Part shown: piece by piece, positions 50,946-60,342 of the stretch
How the letters are laid out: every line of letters starts with the position of its first letter
How positions within the stretch are numbered: position 1 is the first letter of the stretch
DNA from: Sphingomonas sp. So64.6b
GTDB lineage: Bacteria; Pseudomonadota; Alphaproteobacteria; Sphingomonadales; Sphingomonadaceae
Reading direction: 5' to 3'
Length of the DNA stretch: 64,000 bases
Assembly (NCBI RefSeq): GCF_014171475.1
Contig: NZ_CP048817.1
Coordinates: 186,001-250,000 of the forward strand
Notes under the pieces: generated by a model
Databases searched by the model: none
What the model saw: only the letters and a program-made list of their open reading frames with translations
What the model was told of the DNA's origin: nothing
Translations under genes and position numbers: made by a program

Positions 50946-51731
50946 GTGCCTGAATTCGAAACGATCCTGGCCGAACGGCGCGGCGACGTGATGCTGATCA
51001 CGCTTAACCGTCCGGAGCGCCTCAACGCCGCGCCGCCGCAAATGGCGGACGAGATCGGCGCGGTGCTCGATCACCTCGATGGCGCGCGCGCGATCGTCAT
51101 CACCGGCGCGGGCCGGGCTTTCTGTTCGGGGGCGGATCTGCAGGCGCGCGGCGGTGGGTCGATCAGCGGCGGGCGCGGATCGTACAATGCGCTGACCCGC
51201 CATTATAATCCGACAATGATGAAGCTCGCCGAGCTTGAGGTGCCGATCATCACCGCGGTCAATGGTCCGGCGGCAGGCATCGGTTGCTCGATCGCACTGT
51301 CCGGCGACTTCGTGCTCGCCGGGCGCTCGGCTTATTTCCTTCAGGCGTTCGTCAATATCGGTCTGGTGCCCGATGGCGGTGCGTCATGGATGCTGACCCG
51401 CCTGGTCGGCAAGGCGCGCGCGACCGAGATGATGCTGCTCGGCGAAAAGATCGGCGGCGAGAAGGCCGAAAGCTGGGGGATGATTTACAAGTGCGTCGAC
51501 GACGACGCGCTGCTTTACGATGCGATGGCGCTGGCCGATCGGCTTGCGGCCGGTCCGACGCTTGCGCTCGGCATCATGCGCCGCAATATCGCCGCCGCGA
51601 TGGACGGCACTTATGCCGAGGCCCTGAGCCGCGAGGCCAATGGTCAGCGCCTCGCCGGCGACAGCGCCGATGCGATGGAGGGGGCGATGTCCTTCCTGCA
51701 GAAGCGCAAGCCTGCGTTCAAGGGCGGCTGA
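50946..51731 (+). CDS. enoyl-CoA hydratase/isomerase family protein
   Basis: 261 residues from a GTG with GGAG upstream. The crotonase oxyanion hole appears as AGRAFCSGADLQARG and NGPAAGIGCSIALSGDFVLAG, and the second catalytic Glu position reads VNIGLVPDGGASWMLTRLVG, where the Glu of crotonase is Asp. It resembles the 2-(1,2-epoxy-1,2-dihydrophenyl)acetyl-CoA isomerase or PaaG-type branch. Its place beside propionyl-CoA genes suggests oxidation of branched or odd-chain acyl-CoA; the exact substrate is unknown. Confidence 0.92.
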   Translation: MPEFETILAERRGDVMLITLNRPERLNAAPPQMADEIGAVLDHLDGARAIVITGAGRAFCSGADLQARGGGSISGGRGSYNALTRHYNPTMMKLAELEVPIITAVNGPAAGIGCSIALSGDFVLAGRSAYFLQAFVNIGLVPDGGASWMLTRLVGKARATEMMLLGEKIGGEKAESWGMIYKCVDDDALLYDAMALADRLAAGPTLALGIMRRNIAAAMDGTYAEALSREANGQRLAGDSADAMEGAMSFLQKRKPAFKGG

Positions 51732-51735
51732 AATA

Positions 51736-52332
51736 GTGGCGATCGCTTATTATCTTTCCCACCCAGAGGTCAGTGTCGATCCGGCGGTACCGGTGCCCGA
51801 TTGGGGTTTGTCGGACGCTGGCCGTGATCGGCTGTCCGCGCTTGCCGGACGGGGCTGGCTGACCGGTGTTCGGCGCATCGTCTCGAGCGGTGAACGCAAG
51901 GCGATCGAGACGGCGGAGATGCTCGCCCCGATGACCGGCGCCACGGTGGAGGTGGTTGCGGCCATGCACGAGAATGATCGCAGCGCGACCGGGTTCCTGC
52001 CGCCCGAAGAGTTCGAGGCGACCGCCGACCTGTTCTTCGCGCAGCCCGCCCAGTCCGTTCGCGGCTGGGAGCGCGCGGTTGATGCCCAGGCGCGGATCGC
52101 GCGCGCCGTCCGGCGCAGTCTCGCGGACCGTGCCGATGACGAGACGATCCTGTTCGTCGGCCATGGCGGTGTCGGCACGCTGCTGAAATGCGCCATCGCA
52201 GGCGATCCGATCGACCGGCGCCACGACCAGGCGGCGGCAGGCGGCCATCCTGGCGGCGGCAATGTCCATGCGTTCGAAGCGGATCTCTCGGCATCGCGCT
52301 TTGGCTGGACGGCAATGGAAGAGCTTGCGTGA
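51736..52332 (+). CDS. histidine-phosphatase-family protein
   Basis: 198 residues from a GTG. The signature region reads YYLSHPEVS instead of the usual LVRHGET, keeping the catalytic His; the remaining elements are [26 protein letters not shown] and the second His in [11 protein letters not shown]. The family includes phosphoglycerate mutase-like phosphatases such as SixA. The changed N-terminal motif (S for R) may reduce activity, but the second motif looks intact. It ends at the overlap TGATG with scpA. Why a phosphatase lies in this operon is unclear. Confidence 0.85.
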   Translation: MAIAYYLSHPEVSVDPAVPVPDWGLSDAGRDRLSALAGRGWLTGVRRIVSSGERKAIETAEMLAPMTGATVEVVAAMHENDRSATGFLPPEEFEATADLFFAQPAQSVRGWERAVDAQARIARAVRRSLADRADDETILFVGHGGVGTLLKCAIAGDPIDRRHDQAAAGGHPGGGNVHAFEADLSASRFGWTAMEELA

Positions 52333-54485
52333 TGACTGACAAATCCACCAGCGGTCCCACCCTCGACCAATGGCAGGCCGCGGCCGCCAAGGAAGTCAAA
52401 GGCAAGGATCTCAATTGGCCGACGCCCGAGGGCATCAGGGTCAAGCCGCTCTATACGGCGGAGGATGTGGCGGAGATCGATCCCGGCCTGCCCGGTTTCG
52501 CGCCGTTCACGCGCGGGGTGCGCGCATCGATGTATGCCGGTCGGCCCTGGACGATCCGTCAATATGCCGGTTTCTCCACCGCCGAGGCAAGCAACGCATT
52601 CTATCGCCGCAACCTCGCCGCCGGGCAGAAGGGGCTGTCGGTCGCGTTCGATCTCGCCACGCACCGCGGCTACGACAGCGACCATCCGCGCGTGACCGGC
52701 GATGTCGGCAAGGCGGGCGTCGCGATCGACACGATCGACGACATGAAGATCCTGTTCGACGGCATCCCGCTCGACAAGATGAGCGTGTCGATGACGATGA
52801 ACGGCGCGGTGATCCCGATCCTCGCTTTCTTCATCGTTGCGGGCGAGGAGCAGGGCGTGCCTCAGGAACTGCTCGACGGCACGATCCAGAACGACATCCT
52901 CAAGGAGTTCATGGTCCGCAACACCTATATCTACCCGCCCGAACCGAGCATGCGGATCATCTCGGACATCATTGGCTACACGTCGCGGCACATGCCGAAG
53001 TTCAACTCGATCTCGATCTCCGGCTATCACATGCAGGAAGCCGGGGCGACGCAGCTCCAGGAACTCGCCTTCACCATCGCCGACGGGCGTGAGTACGCGA
53101 AAGCGGCGATGGCATCGGGGCTCAACCTCGATGCCTTTGCCGGGCGGCTGTCCTTCTTTTTCGCGATCGGGATGAACTTCTTCATGGAAGTCGCGAAACT
53201 GCGCGCGGCGCGGAAACTGTGGCACCGGGTGATGACCGATCTCGGCGCGAAGGACGAGCGCTCGAAGATGCTGCGCACGCATTGCCAGACCAGCGGCGTG
53301 TCGCTGACCGAGCAGGACCCGTACAACAACGTCATCCGCACCACCATCGAGGCGATGGCGGCGATGCTCGGCGGCACGCAAAGCCTCCACACCAACGCGC
53401 TCGACGAAGCGATCGCGCTGCCGACCGATTTCTCCGCCCGCATCGCGCGCAACACGCAGATCGTGATCCAGGAAGAGACGGGGATGACCAAGGTCGTCGA
53501 TCCGCTCGGCGGCTCCTATTATATCGAGAGCCTCACGCAGGAACTCTACGACAAGGCGTGGGAGATCATCGAGCGCGTCGAGAGCGAAGGCGGCATGGCC
53601 AAGGCGGTCGCCGCCGGCTGGCCCAAGGCGATGATCGAAGAGGCGAGCGCAGGCCGCGCCGCGCGCGTCGATATGGGGCAGGATGTCATCGTCGGCGTCA
53701 ACAAGTACAAGCTCGCCGAGGAAGACGATATCGACATCCTCGACGTCGACAATGTCGCTGTCCGTGAATCGCAGATCGCCCGGATCAAGAAATCCAAGGC
53801 TGGCCGCGACGAGGCAAAATGCGCAGCGGCGCTCGACGCGCTGCGTGACGGCGCGCGCGGTACCGAAAACGTACTCGGTCTCGCGGTCGAAGCGGCGCGT
53901 CAACGCGCGACGCTTGGCGAGATCAGCCAGGCGATGGAAGATGTGTTCGGCCGCTATGGCACCAAGCCGACCCCGGTCTCGGGAATCTATGGTGGCGCGC
54001 ATGAATTCGACAAACGCTGGCAGGGGCTGCTCGACGGGGTCGGATCGCTCACGCAGCGCAAGGGCCGTCGCCCGCGTCTGCTCGTCGCCAAGATGGGGCA
54101 GGATGGGCATGATCGCGGCGCCAATCTGGTGTCTTCGGCGTTCGGCGATCTCGGTTTCGAGGTCGTGCCCGGCCCGCTGTTCCAGACGCCCAAGGAGGCT
54201 GCGGATCTCGCGATCAGCTCGGACGTAGACGTGGTCGGCGCTTCGTCGCTGGCGGCGGGCCACAAGACGCTGATCCCCGAACTGATCGGCCATCTGCGCG
54301 ACGCGGGGCGCAGCGACATCAAGGTGATCGCCGGCGGGGTCATCCCGGCACAGGATTATCAATATCTGCGCGACGCGGGCGTGCAGGGAATTTTCGGGCC
54401 GGGCACCAACCTGGTCAATGCGGCGGGCGAAGTGCTCAAGCTGCTCGGACACAATATGCCCCCGATAGAGGAAGCTGCGGAATGA
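52332..54485 (+). CDS. scpA: methylmalonyl-CoA mutase
   Basis: 717 residues. The ATG overlaps the upstream TGA. The N-terminal barrel contains the segments [29 protein letters not shown] and [21 protein letters not shown]. The C-terminal cobalamin-binding domain has the DxHxxG motif as [12 protein letters not shown] and the segment [16 protein letters not shown], and there is a full substrate site (TGYNNV replaced by [37 protein letters not shown]). It is the large single-chain form and isomerises (R)-methylmalonyl-CoA to succinyl-CoA with adenosylcobalamin. The next gene's ATG overlaps its stop. Confidence 0.97.
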   Translation: MTDKSTSGPTLDQWQAAAAKEVKGKDLNWPTPEGIRVKPLYTAEDVAEIDPGLPGFAPFTRGVRASMYAGRPWTIRQYAGFSTAEASNAFYRRNLAAGQKGLSVAFDLATHRGYDSDHPRVTGDVGKAGVAIDTIDDMKILFDGIPLDKMSVSMTMNGAVIPILAFFIVAGEEQGVPQELLDGTIQNDILKEFMVRNTYIYPPEPSMRIISDIIGYTSRHMPKFNSISISGYHMQEAGATQLQELAFTIADGREYAKAAMASGLNLDAFAGRLSFFFAIGMNFFMEVAKLRAARKLWHRVMTDLGAKDERSKMLRTHCQTSGVSLTEQDPYNNVIRTTIEAMAAMLGGTQSLHTNALDEAIALPTDFSARIARNTQIVIQEETGMTKVVDPLGGSYYIESLTQELYDKAWEIIERVESEGGMAKAVAAGWPKAMIEEASAGRAARVDMGQDVIVGVNKYKLAEEDDIDILDVDNVAVRESQIARIKKSKAGRDEAKCAAALDALRDGARGTENVLGLAVEAARQRATLGEISQAMEDVFGRYGTKPTPVSGIYGGAHEFDKRWQGLLDGVGSLTQRKGRRPRLLVAKMGQDGHDRGANLVSSAFGDLGFEVVPGPLFQTPKEAADLAISSDVDVVGASSLAAGHKTLIPELIGHLRDAGRSDIKVIAGGVIPAQDYQYLRDAGVQGIFGPGTNLVNAAGEVLKLLGHNMPPIEEAAE

Positions 54486-55603
54486 GTGATTCGATCGATC
54501 TCCCCTCCCGCTTGCGGGAGGGGCCAGGGGTGGGCCCGCGCTCTCAGCCGGACGATTCGACGATGGCGGGAGCCCACCCCCCAACCCCCTCCCGCGAGCG
54601 GGAGGGGGAGCAGAGAACCGACTGGACCCGCGAAGAAATCGCCGCCTTGTTCGACCTGCCATTCACCGACCTTGTCCTGCGCGCCGCGCAGACTCACGCC
54701 GCGCATCACGCGACCGGCGAGGTGCAGCTCTGCACGCTCCTGTCGATCAAGACCGGCGGCTGTCCCGAGGACTGCGGTTATTGCAACCAGTCCGCCAGCG
54801 CCGAGACCGATCTCAAGGCGACCAAGCTGATGGACGTCCGTGCCGTGCTGCAATCGGCGGCGCAGGCGCGCGATGCCGGGTCGCAGCGTTTCTGCATGGG
54901 CGCCGCCTGGCGTAATCCCAAGGATCGCGACATGCCCGCGATCATCGAGATGGTGAAGGGCGTGCGGCAGATGGGGCTGGAGACCTGCATGACGCTGGGT
55001 ATGCTCGAGCCGCATCAGGCGCAGCAACTGGCCGATGCGGGGCTCGATTACTACAACCACAATATCGACACCGCGCCGGAGAAATACGGCGACATCATCA
55101 CCACGCGGACCTTTCAGGACCGGCTCGACACGTTGGAGAATGTGCGCGAGGCGGGGATCAACGTGTGCTGCGGCGGCATTGTCGGCATGGGTGAGACGCG
55201 GAGCGACCGGGTCGGCTTCATCCATGCGCTCGCCACACTGCCGCGCCATCCGGAAAGCGTGCCGGTCAATGCGCTGATCCCGATCAAGGGCACGGTGCTC
55301 GGCAACATGCTTGCCGACACGCCGCTCGCCAAGATCGACGATATCGAGTTCGTCCGGACCGTTGCAGTGGCGCGCATCACCATGCCGATGAGCATGGTGC
55401 GCTTGTCGGCCGGTCGCGAGAGCATGTCCGATGCGACCCAGGCGTTGTGCTTCATGGCCGGTGCCAATTCGATCTTCACCGGCGACAAGCTGCTCACCTC
55501 GGGCAATGCCGGCGACGATGCCGACGCCGCGCTGTTCGCCAAGCTCGGCTTGCGGCCGATGCAGGGCGAAGAGCCGATGCGGCAGGAAAAGACATGCTGC
55601 TGA
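54482..55603 (+). CDS. bioB: biotin synthase with in-frame palindromic insertion
   Basis: 373 residues, about 37 more than usual. The radical-SAM motif is [15 protein letters not shown] (CxxxCxxC), followed by [39 protein letters not shown] and the C-terminal cluster ligands in [12 protein letters not shown]. The normal N-terminus ([21 protein letters not shown]) begins only at residue 45; residues 7-43 are encoded by a GC-rich palindromic repeat. The ATG overlaps the scpA stop as ATGA, which favours this start. BioB makes biotin, the cofactor of PccA in the same operon. Confidence 0.92.
   Translation: MSDSIDLPSRLREGPGVGPRSQPDDSTMAGAHPPTPSREREGEQRTDWTREEIAALFDLPFTDLVLRAAQTHAAHHATGEVQLCTLLSIKTGGCPEDCGYCNQSASAETDLKATKLMDVRAVLQSAAQARDAGSQRFCMGAAWRNPKDRDMPAIIEMVKGVRQMGLETCMTLGMLEPHQAQQLADAGLDYYNHNIDTAPEKYGDIITTRTFQDRLDTLENVREAGINVCCGGIVGMGETRSDRVGFIHALATLPRHPESVPVNALIPIKGTVLGNMLADTPLAKIDDIEFVRTVAVARITMPMSMVRLSAGRESMSDATQALCFMAGANSIFTGDKLLTSGNAGDDADAALFAKLGLRPMQGEEPMRQEKTCC
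54500..54610. repeat. palindromic repeat inserted in frame in bioB
   Basis: The left hairpin CTCCCCTCCCGC-TT-GCGGGAGGGG and the right hairpin CCCCCTCCCGC-GA-GCGGGAGGGGG flank a GGGTGGGC/GCCCACCCC inverted pair. The element is 111 bases, a multiple of three, and both arms code SRxREG-like peptides. This resembles the palindromic elements of Rickettsia that invade coding regions. Confidence 0.85.
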
Positions 55604-55965
55604 TCGCCCTGCTGCTCGCCGCCGCACCTGCCAATTGCGCCAACCCACAAACCCAGGCGGACATAACGCAATGCGCCGGCCGTGCGGCGCAGCGCGCCGA
55701 TGCGGAGATGACCCGGCAGTGGAACGCGACCTATGCGTATATGAAGCGGCGCGACGCGCAGGACAGGTCGCGCGGCGGTGGATTCGGTTATGCGCCCGCG
55801 TTGCTGGCAAGCCAGCGCGCCTGGCTGAAGTTCCGCGACACCCAATGCGTGATCGAAGGCGGCCAGTTCGCCGGTGGCTCGGCCCAGCCGATGGCGCAGG
55901 CGCAGTGTAAGGAGCGGCTGACCAAGGCTCGGACCGTGCAGTTGCGCGGGTTGGTGTGGAAGTGA
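55594..55965 (+). CDS. LprI/DUF1311-like secreted protein
   Basis: 123 residues with AGGA six bases before the ATG, which lies inside the end of bioB. A signal peptide ([16 protein letters not shown]) is followed by the LprI pattern: [32 protein letters not shown], then [21 protein letters not shown] and [18 protein letters not shown]. Four Cys probably make two disulfides. The family includes lysozyme inhibitors and other envelope proteins. It sits between bioB and a decayed bioB fragment, without obvious connection to propionate metabolism. Confidence 0.85.
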   Translation: MLLIALLLAAAPANCANPQTQADITQCAGRAAQRADAEMTRQWNATYAYMKRRDAQDRSRGGGFGYAPALLASQRAWLKFRDTQCVIEGGQFAGGSAQPMAQAQCKERLTKARTVQLRGLVWK

Positions 55966-55970
55966 GGGCG

Positions 55971-56083
55971 ATCCCGGTCTTCATCGGCGACAATTTGCTC
56001 ACCGCTGGCAATGCCGGTCACGAACCCGCGCTGTTTGCCAAGCGGGGACTGCGTCTGATGCAGTGTGTTGAGTTGATTCGGGT
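55971..56083 (+). pseudogene. decayed duplicate of the bioB 3' end
   Basis: The translation FIGDNLLTAGNAGHEPALFAKRGLRLMQ matches bioB residues near [29 protein letters not shown] (compare [12 protein letters not shown] with IGDNLLTAGNAG), with two residues missing. The fragment is about 500 bases downstream of the original, in the same orientation, and has no start or upstream region. It probably remains from a tandem duplication or insertion event that also brought in the LprI-like gene. Confidence 0.8.
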
Positions 56084-56092
56084 GACGGCGGG

Positions 56093-56368
56093 GTGAGCCT
56101 TGCCGCTATCGGATGTGTGTGGTTGGCGTTTGTCTTGCCACTGGTAGTCGCTGCCATTGGACGGCACCGCACTAGCACAAAAATCTGGACCTTGGTCGCA
56201 CTTGCCTTGGTACTTGCCGCGAGTTGGTTGCTCGTCATCCTGGTGCTGGGCGATCTTTCCGCCAACCATGACTCCGCTTCGTGGCCATCACCGCTGGCCA
56301 TCGCTGGAGCGTTTCTCATTACTTACACGGTGGTGGCAGTTGCTGCCTTTCGACGGAAGCTTGCATAG
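56093..56368 (+). CDS. small two- or three-helix membrane protein
   Basis: 91 residues from a GTG; hydrophobic stretches at about 5-22, 30-52 and 65-84 (LAFVLPLVVAAIG, LVALALVLAASWLLVILVLG, IAGAFLITYTVVAVAAF) indicate an integral membrane protein. It overlaps the end of the bioB fragment by four bases and stops just before the pccA ATG. No family is recognised. Codon use looks ordinary; its reality rests on the hydrophobic pattern and tight spacing. Confidence 0.6.
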   Translation: MSLAAIGCVWLAFVLPLVVAAIGRHRTSTKIWTLVALALVLAASWLLVILVLGDLSANHDSASWPSPLAIAGAFLITYTVVAVAAFRRKLA

Positions 56369-58387
56369 ATGTTCAAGAAAATCCTCGTCGCCAATCGCGG
56401 CGAAATCGCTTGCCGCGTCATGCGCACTGCCAAGAAGATGGGTATCGCCACCGTGGCGGTCTATTCCGACGCGGATGCCCGTGCGCCGCATGTGCTGATG
56501 GCCGATGAGGCGGTCCGGCTCGGGCCGCCGCCGGCGGGTGAGAGCTATCTGCTCGCCGATCTGATCCTGCTTGCCGCCAAGGAAACCGGCGCGGACTGCA
56601 TCCATCCCGGTTACGGCTTTCTGTCCGAACGCGAGAGTTTCGCCAAAGCCTGTGCAGAGGCGGGGATCGCCTTTGTCGGGCCGCCGCCGAACGCGATCGC
56701 GGCGATGGGCGACAAGATCGAATCCAAGAAGCTCGCCAAGGCCGCGGGCGTCAATGTCGTGCCCGGCTTCCTCGGCGAGATCGCCGATACCGACGATGCG
56801 GTCAGGATCGCCGGCGAGATCGGCTATCCGGTGATGATGAAAGCCTCGGCCGGCGGTGGCGGCAAGGGCATGCGGCTTGCCTATAGCGAACAAGATGTCC
56901 GCGAAGGGTTCGAAGCGACCAAGCGCGAGGGGCTCGCCAGCTTCGGCGACGACCGCGTGTTCATCGAGAAGTTCATCGAAAGCCCGCGCCACATCGAAAT
57001 TCAGGTGATGGGCGACCAGCACGGCAACATCGTCTATCTCGGCGAGCGTGAGTGCTCGATCCAGCGCCGCCACCAGAAGGTCGTCGAGGAAGCGCCGTCG
57101 CCTTTCGTCACGCCAGTCATGCGCAAGGCGATGGGCGAACAGGCGGTCGCGCTGGCGCGTGCGGTCGGCTATTATTCCGCCGGCACGGTCGAGCTGATCG
57201 TCTCCGGTGCCGACACGACGGGGCAGGGTTTCTACTTCCTCGAAATGAACACACGGCTGCAGGTCGAACACCCGGTAACCGAAGCGATCACTGGCCTCGA
57301 TCTGGTCGAACTGATGATCCGCGTTGCCGCCGGCGAGCCGCTCGGCTTTGCGCAGGACGACGTCACGCTGACCGGCTGGGCGATCGAAAATCGCGTCTAT
57401 GCCGAAGACCCGTATCGCGGTTTCCTGCCCTCGATCGGGCGGCTGGTGCGCTACAATCCGCCCGAGGATGCGCGGCCCGACTATGGCACGGTCGACCCGG
57501 ACGGGGCGGGCTATGTCCGCGTCGATGACGGCGTACGCGAGGGCGGCGAAGTGTCGATGTTCTACGACCCGATGATCGCCAAGCTGATCACTCATGCCGG
57601 CACGCGCGAAGCTGCGATTGAATTGCAAATCGCTGCGCTCGACCAGTTCGAGATCGATGGCCCCGGCAACAATATCGATTTCCTCTCCGCACTGATGCAG
57701 CATCCGCGCTTCCGTTCGGGCGCGATCACCACCGGCTTTATCGCCGAGGAATATCCCGACGGTTTCCACGGCGCGCCCGCCAATGCCGATCTGTTGCGCA
57801 GCCTGTCGGCAATCGCCGCCTTCGCCGCCACGGCGGAAGCGGACCGCGCGCGTCGTATCGACGGGCAACTCGGCAAGCGCTTGCGCCCGCCAGCCGACTG
57901 GTCGGTCAGGATCGATGGCGCGGAGCATGATGTGTCGATCTCCACAGACGGCGTCATCGTCGATGGCGAGGATCTCGACATCGCGCTCGAATACACGCCG
58001 GGCGACCGCGTTGTGCATGCCGAGATCGGCGAGGACGACCTCTCGGTGCGCATCGCCAGGACACGCGGCGGCTTCAAGCTGACGGCGCGCGGTGCTTCGC
58101 ACGTTGCTCGGGTCCTGCCGGCGCATGTCGCGCCCTACACACAGCATTTGATCGACAAGATTCCGCCCGATCTGTCGAAATTCCTGCTTTGCCCGATGCC
58201 CGGCCTGCTGATGCGGCTGGACGTCGGTGCCGGAGACAAGGTCGAGGCCGGCCAGCCGCTTGCGGTGGTCGAGGCGATGAAAATGGAGAATATCCTGCGC
58301 GCCGAGAAAGCGGGCACGGTGAAGTCGGTCAACGCCAAGCCGGGTGACAGCCTCGCCGTGGATGAGGTCATTCTGGAGATGGAGTGA
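56369..58387 (+). CDS. pccA: propionyl-CoA carboxylase alpha subunit (biotin carboxylase plus BCCP)
   Basis: 672 residues. The biotin carboxylase part begins MFKKILVANRGEIACRVMRTAKKMG and has the ATP-grasp loop MKASAGGGGKGMR, the ligands ECSIQRRHQKVVEEAPS and EMNTRLQVEHPVTE. The C-terminal BCCP has the biotinylation site VEAMKMENILRAEKAG. A linker domain of BT type lies between. With PccB it makes methylmalonyl-CoA; the neighbouring bioB can supply biotin. It closes the operon that starts at pccB. Confidence 0.96.
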   Translation: MFKKILVANRGEIACRVMRTAKKMGIATVAVYSDADARAPHVLMADEAVRLGPPPAGESYLLADLILLAAKETGADCIHPGYGFLSERESFAKACAEAGIAFVGPPPNAIAAMGDKIESKKLAKAAGVNVVPGFLGEIADTDDAVRIAGEIGYPVMMKASAGGGGKGMRLAYSEQDVREGFEATKREGLASFGDDRVFIEKFIESPRHIEIQVMGDQHGNIVYLGERECSIQRRHQKVVEEAPSPFVTPVMRKAMGEQAVALARAVGYYSAGTVELIVSGADTTGQGFYFLEMNTRLQVEHPVTEAITGLDLVELMIRVAAGEPLGFAQDDVTLTGWAIENRVYAEDPYRGFLPSIGRLVRYNPPEDARPDYGTVDPDGAGYVRVDDGVREGGEVSMFYDPMIAKLITHAGTREAAIELQIAALDQFEIDGPGNNIDFLSALMQHPRFRSGAITTGFIAEEYPDGFHGAPANADLLRSLSAIAAFAATAEADRARRIDGQLGKRLRPPADWSVRIDGAEHDVSISTDGVIVDGEDLDIALEYTPGDRVVHAEIGEDDLSVRIARTRGGFKLTARGASHVARVLPAHVAPYTQHLIDKIPPDLSKFLLCPMPGLLMRLDVGAGDKVEAGQPLAVVEAMKMENILRAEKAGTVKSVNAKPGDSLAVDEVILEME

Positions 58388-58404
58388 CGCCCTGTCGGGC
58401 ATAT

Positions 58405-58899
58405 TCAGCCTGATCCGGATGCAAGATGCGGCGGCTGACCGGAGGATCGCGAGCCCGCGATTCGCTCCACCCGCTCCATCGCCTTGCGGATTTCTTCGGC
58501 GATATTGGTATCCTCCTCAGGCGGCGGGGTGGGGCAGGCCCAGACCGCGGGGCGCCGCGCGCGCAGCCACTGGTGTGCCGCGGTGACATCGGCGCGGACT
58601 TCCCGCTTGTAGCGCACGATCACCGGCTCCTTCGCGCCGGCCGGTAGTGATACGCTGACCGCCTCCTCCTCATAGCCGATCGCTCGTTCGTAGAGCGCTC
58701 GCTCGACGCGATCGTCGGCAACCTCCTTGCCGAGCCTTGTCGCCTCGGCGAACTCAGGGTGCGCGGCGCGCCAGCGGAAGATCGTGCTGCGCGAGACCCC
58801 GAACGCTGCGGCGAGCTCGCGATCGGTCAGGCCCTCGGCGTAAAGCTCGCGAGCCTGGCGGATGTAAGCGGGTTTGAAGGTCGAGGGGCGAGTTTCCAT
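58405..58899 (-). CDS. terminase-small-subunit-like HTH protein
   Basis: 164 residues from an ATG at 58899; the frame is open further but without a better start, and no ribosome-binding site is visible. The N-terminal HTH (YIRQARELYAEGLTDRELAAAFGVSRSTIFRWRAAHPEF, cited from its core LTDRELAAAFGVSRSTIFRW) is followed by a helical region RVERALYERAIGYEEEA and a segment ADVTAAHQWLRARRPAVW, the pattern of the DNA-binding subunit of phage terminases. No other phage gene is adjacent, so it is probably a relic or an exapted regulator. It converges on pccA. Confidence 0.72.
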   Translation of the reverse strand: METRPSTFKPAYIRQARELYAEGLTDRELAAAFGVSRSTIFRWRAAHPEFAEATRLGKEVADDRVERALYERAIGYEEEAVSVSLPAGAKEPVIVRYKREVRADVTAAHQWLRARRPAVWACPTPPPEEDTNIAEEIRKAMERVERIAGSRSSGQPPHLASGSG

Positions 58900-59160
58900 G
58901 CCGGTCGCGATAGCGGAGCCGGAATAGTGGTTGAATCGATCCGCACAGGGCAGACATAAATGGTCGGCAGAGATATGGGACACCGGATTGTCGCATATCT
59001 TAGATGCCGGATTAGTCAATTAAGGCATAAAACTCAATAGTTTATCTGAATTAAGGTATTGGCGAAATAATCTTATCGGCAAGATGAATGTTGTGTTCCA
59101 CAATTCTCGCCGCCCGTTTTCTCACGACGGGGCGCTGAATGATTGTCGCCATGTCCAACT
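58900..59160. other. AT-rich stretch beside the terminase-like gene
   Basis: Bases 58980-59100 are visibly AT-richer than anything near them. No ORF with good codon pattern is visible, nor an att-like repeat. It may hold the promoter for the minus-strand HTH gene or a remnant of foreign DNA. Confidence 0.35.
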
Positions 59161-59667
59161 TCAGCCGCTGGGATTGGCCATCGGCTCAAGTTTGTCCTTG
59201 ACGCTCTCGAACTCTGCTATGTCCGAGGGCGATAGGTTGGGATTGCTGGACATCAGCCCAACGGCGATTTCGCATTTGACGAAATAGGTTTCGCCGGCTT
59301 CAATCTCCAGGTTGACGGCGTCTTTGGACAGATTCTTTGCCCAGTATTGATGCGTGCCTGGGTCGGCATAGTGGACAAAATACCGGTCCTTAGTCAGCTT
59401 CGAGAGACGGGTTTCGGCCGCGCGTTCGCCTTCGCGAACCATGCAACCCAACGCCAAGGGCGGGCCGCCAGCGCGATAGAAGATGACCTGACCTTTGTTC
59501 ACCGGTGGAGGATCAAACATCCCGGCTATTTTGGCCGCCGATTGGGGCGCGGCATTCGCGGAGACAGATTGCGCAGTGGTCCCGGATTGGTCTGCGGCTT
59601 TCGAACTTTGCGCTGAGGCAGGGGCGGCGAGTATCAGTAGCGGAATCACGACGGACGGAAGTCTCAC
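59161..59667 (-). CDS. secreted DUF2846-like protein
   Basis: 168 residues from a GTG overlapping the upstream TGA (GTGA). A signal peptide (MRLPSVVIPLLILAAPASAQ) and a Ser/Ala/Gln-rich linker precede a DUF2846-type domain: KGQVIFYRAGGPPLALGCMVREG, then RLSKLTKDRYFVHYADPGTHQYW and EIEAGETYFVKCEIAVG. The family is of small periplasmic or lipoprotein domains of unknown function that recur beside phage and stress genes. It is coupled to the following protein. Confidence 0.8.
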   Translation of the reverse strand: MRLPSVVIPLLILAAPASAQSSKAADQSGTTAQSVSANAAPQSAAKIAGMFDPPPVNKGQVIFYRAGGPPLALGCMVREGERAAETRLSKLTKDRYFVHYADPGTHQYWAKNLSKDAVNLEIEAGETYFVKCEIAVGLMSSNPNLSPSDIAEFESVKDKLEPMANPSG

Positions 59668-60206
59668 TTCTTAAACCCCTGTTGCTCTGCGATGCCGGGT
59701 GTGACGACACAACTCCCTGCCACCTTTGCTACGGCTGTGCTGCCGGCGGGAATGTCCGTGTTGTTAGCAATGGCGATCGGACCAGCCACGGACGAATAGA
59801 CGTAGCCATTGATACCGGCGCGATTGATGCGCAATCCCCGCAACGGGAGTCGTGCATCCTTGAGGTTGAGATAACGTGCGGCGACGATGAGCTCGCCGGG
59901 CTTGTTGGTCATGAATCGCACATGTGTTGCGTGAATGACTTCGCCAATGCCCGGCGTTCCTACGGGCAGGAGAGCCTTTCCGTCGATGACAAGCGGTGCC
60001 GACAGCCGAATGGTGAATTTGTCGCCGATCTTCGCCGTCCGGGATTGAACCGCATCGACGACTTCGATCTCGATCGCCGTATCGGGAGGAATCAGGCGAC
60101 ATGCCTCAGTATCGACGCTAGTTCCGGGCTCGATTGATGAGCCTTGGGGTGCCGTCAGCCAAACGGGAACAACGGCTAGCGCCGCCCATGCTGTTAGGAT
60201 CATCAT
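59664..60206 (-). CDS. secreted hypothetical protein coupled to the DUF2846 protein
   Basis: 180 residues. A hydrophobic leader (MMILTAWAALAVVPVWLTAPQG) is followed by a beta-rich domain (IPPDTAIEIEVVDAVQSRTAKIGDKFTIRLSAPLVIDGKALLPVGTPG, cited from its start IPPDTAIEIE) with two Cys (EACRLIPP, GSCVVTPG). The DAVQSR.AK.GD.F.IRL segment recalls envelope beta-barrel-like hypothetical proteins. It shares an operon with the downstream gene through a four-base overlap, and the two would act in the envelope. Confidence 0.75.
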   Translation of the reverse strand: MMILTAWAALAVVPVWLTAPQGSSIEPGTSVDTEACRLIPPDTAIEIEVVDAVQSRTAKIGDKFTIRLSAPLVIDGKALLPVGTPGIGEVIHATHVRFMTNKPGELIVAARYLNLKDARLPLRGLRINRAGINGYVYSSVAGPIAIANNTDIPAGSTAVAKVAGSCVVTPGIAEQQGFKK

Positions 60207-60342
60207 AATTCCGCCCCGATCATATAAAACCTAAAGTTCGATCGGCAATTTGCAAGTGAATAAGATCGCACAGCTACTGCCTTAGCGGGGCATTTTTAAA
60301 CCGTTCACATCTGGGCAAGCGACAAATTGCGACAATAAAACG

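Noticed and set aside
51750..54662. A 970-codon open frame on the minus strand opposite scpA
   Set aside because: It is antisense to well-supported genes with full motifs, has a His/Arg/Asp-rich composition typical of shadow frames in GC-rich DNA and no ribosome-binding site or domain.
58389..58400. GCCC-TGTC-GGGC hairpin as a terminator of pccA
   Set aside because: Four-bp stem without a T run; too weak.
56288..58402. 704-codon minus-strand frame opposite pccA
   Set aside because: Shadow frame with low-complexity Arg/Asp/His content; pccA is certain.
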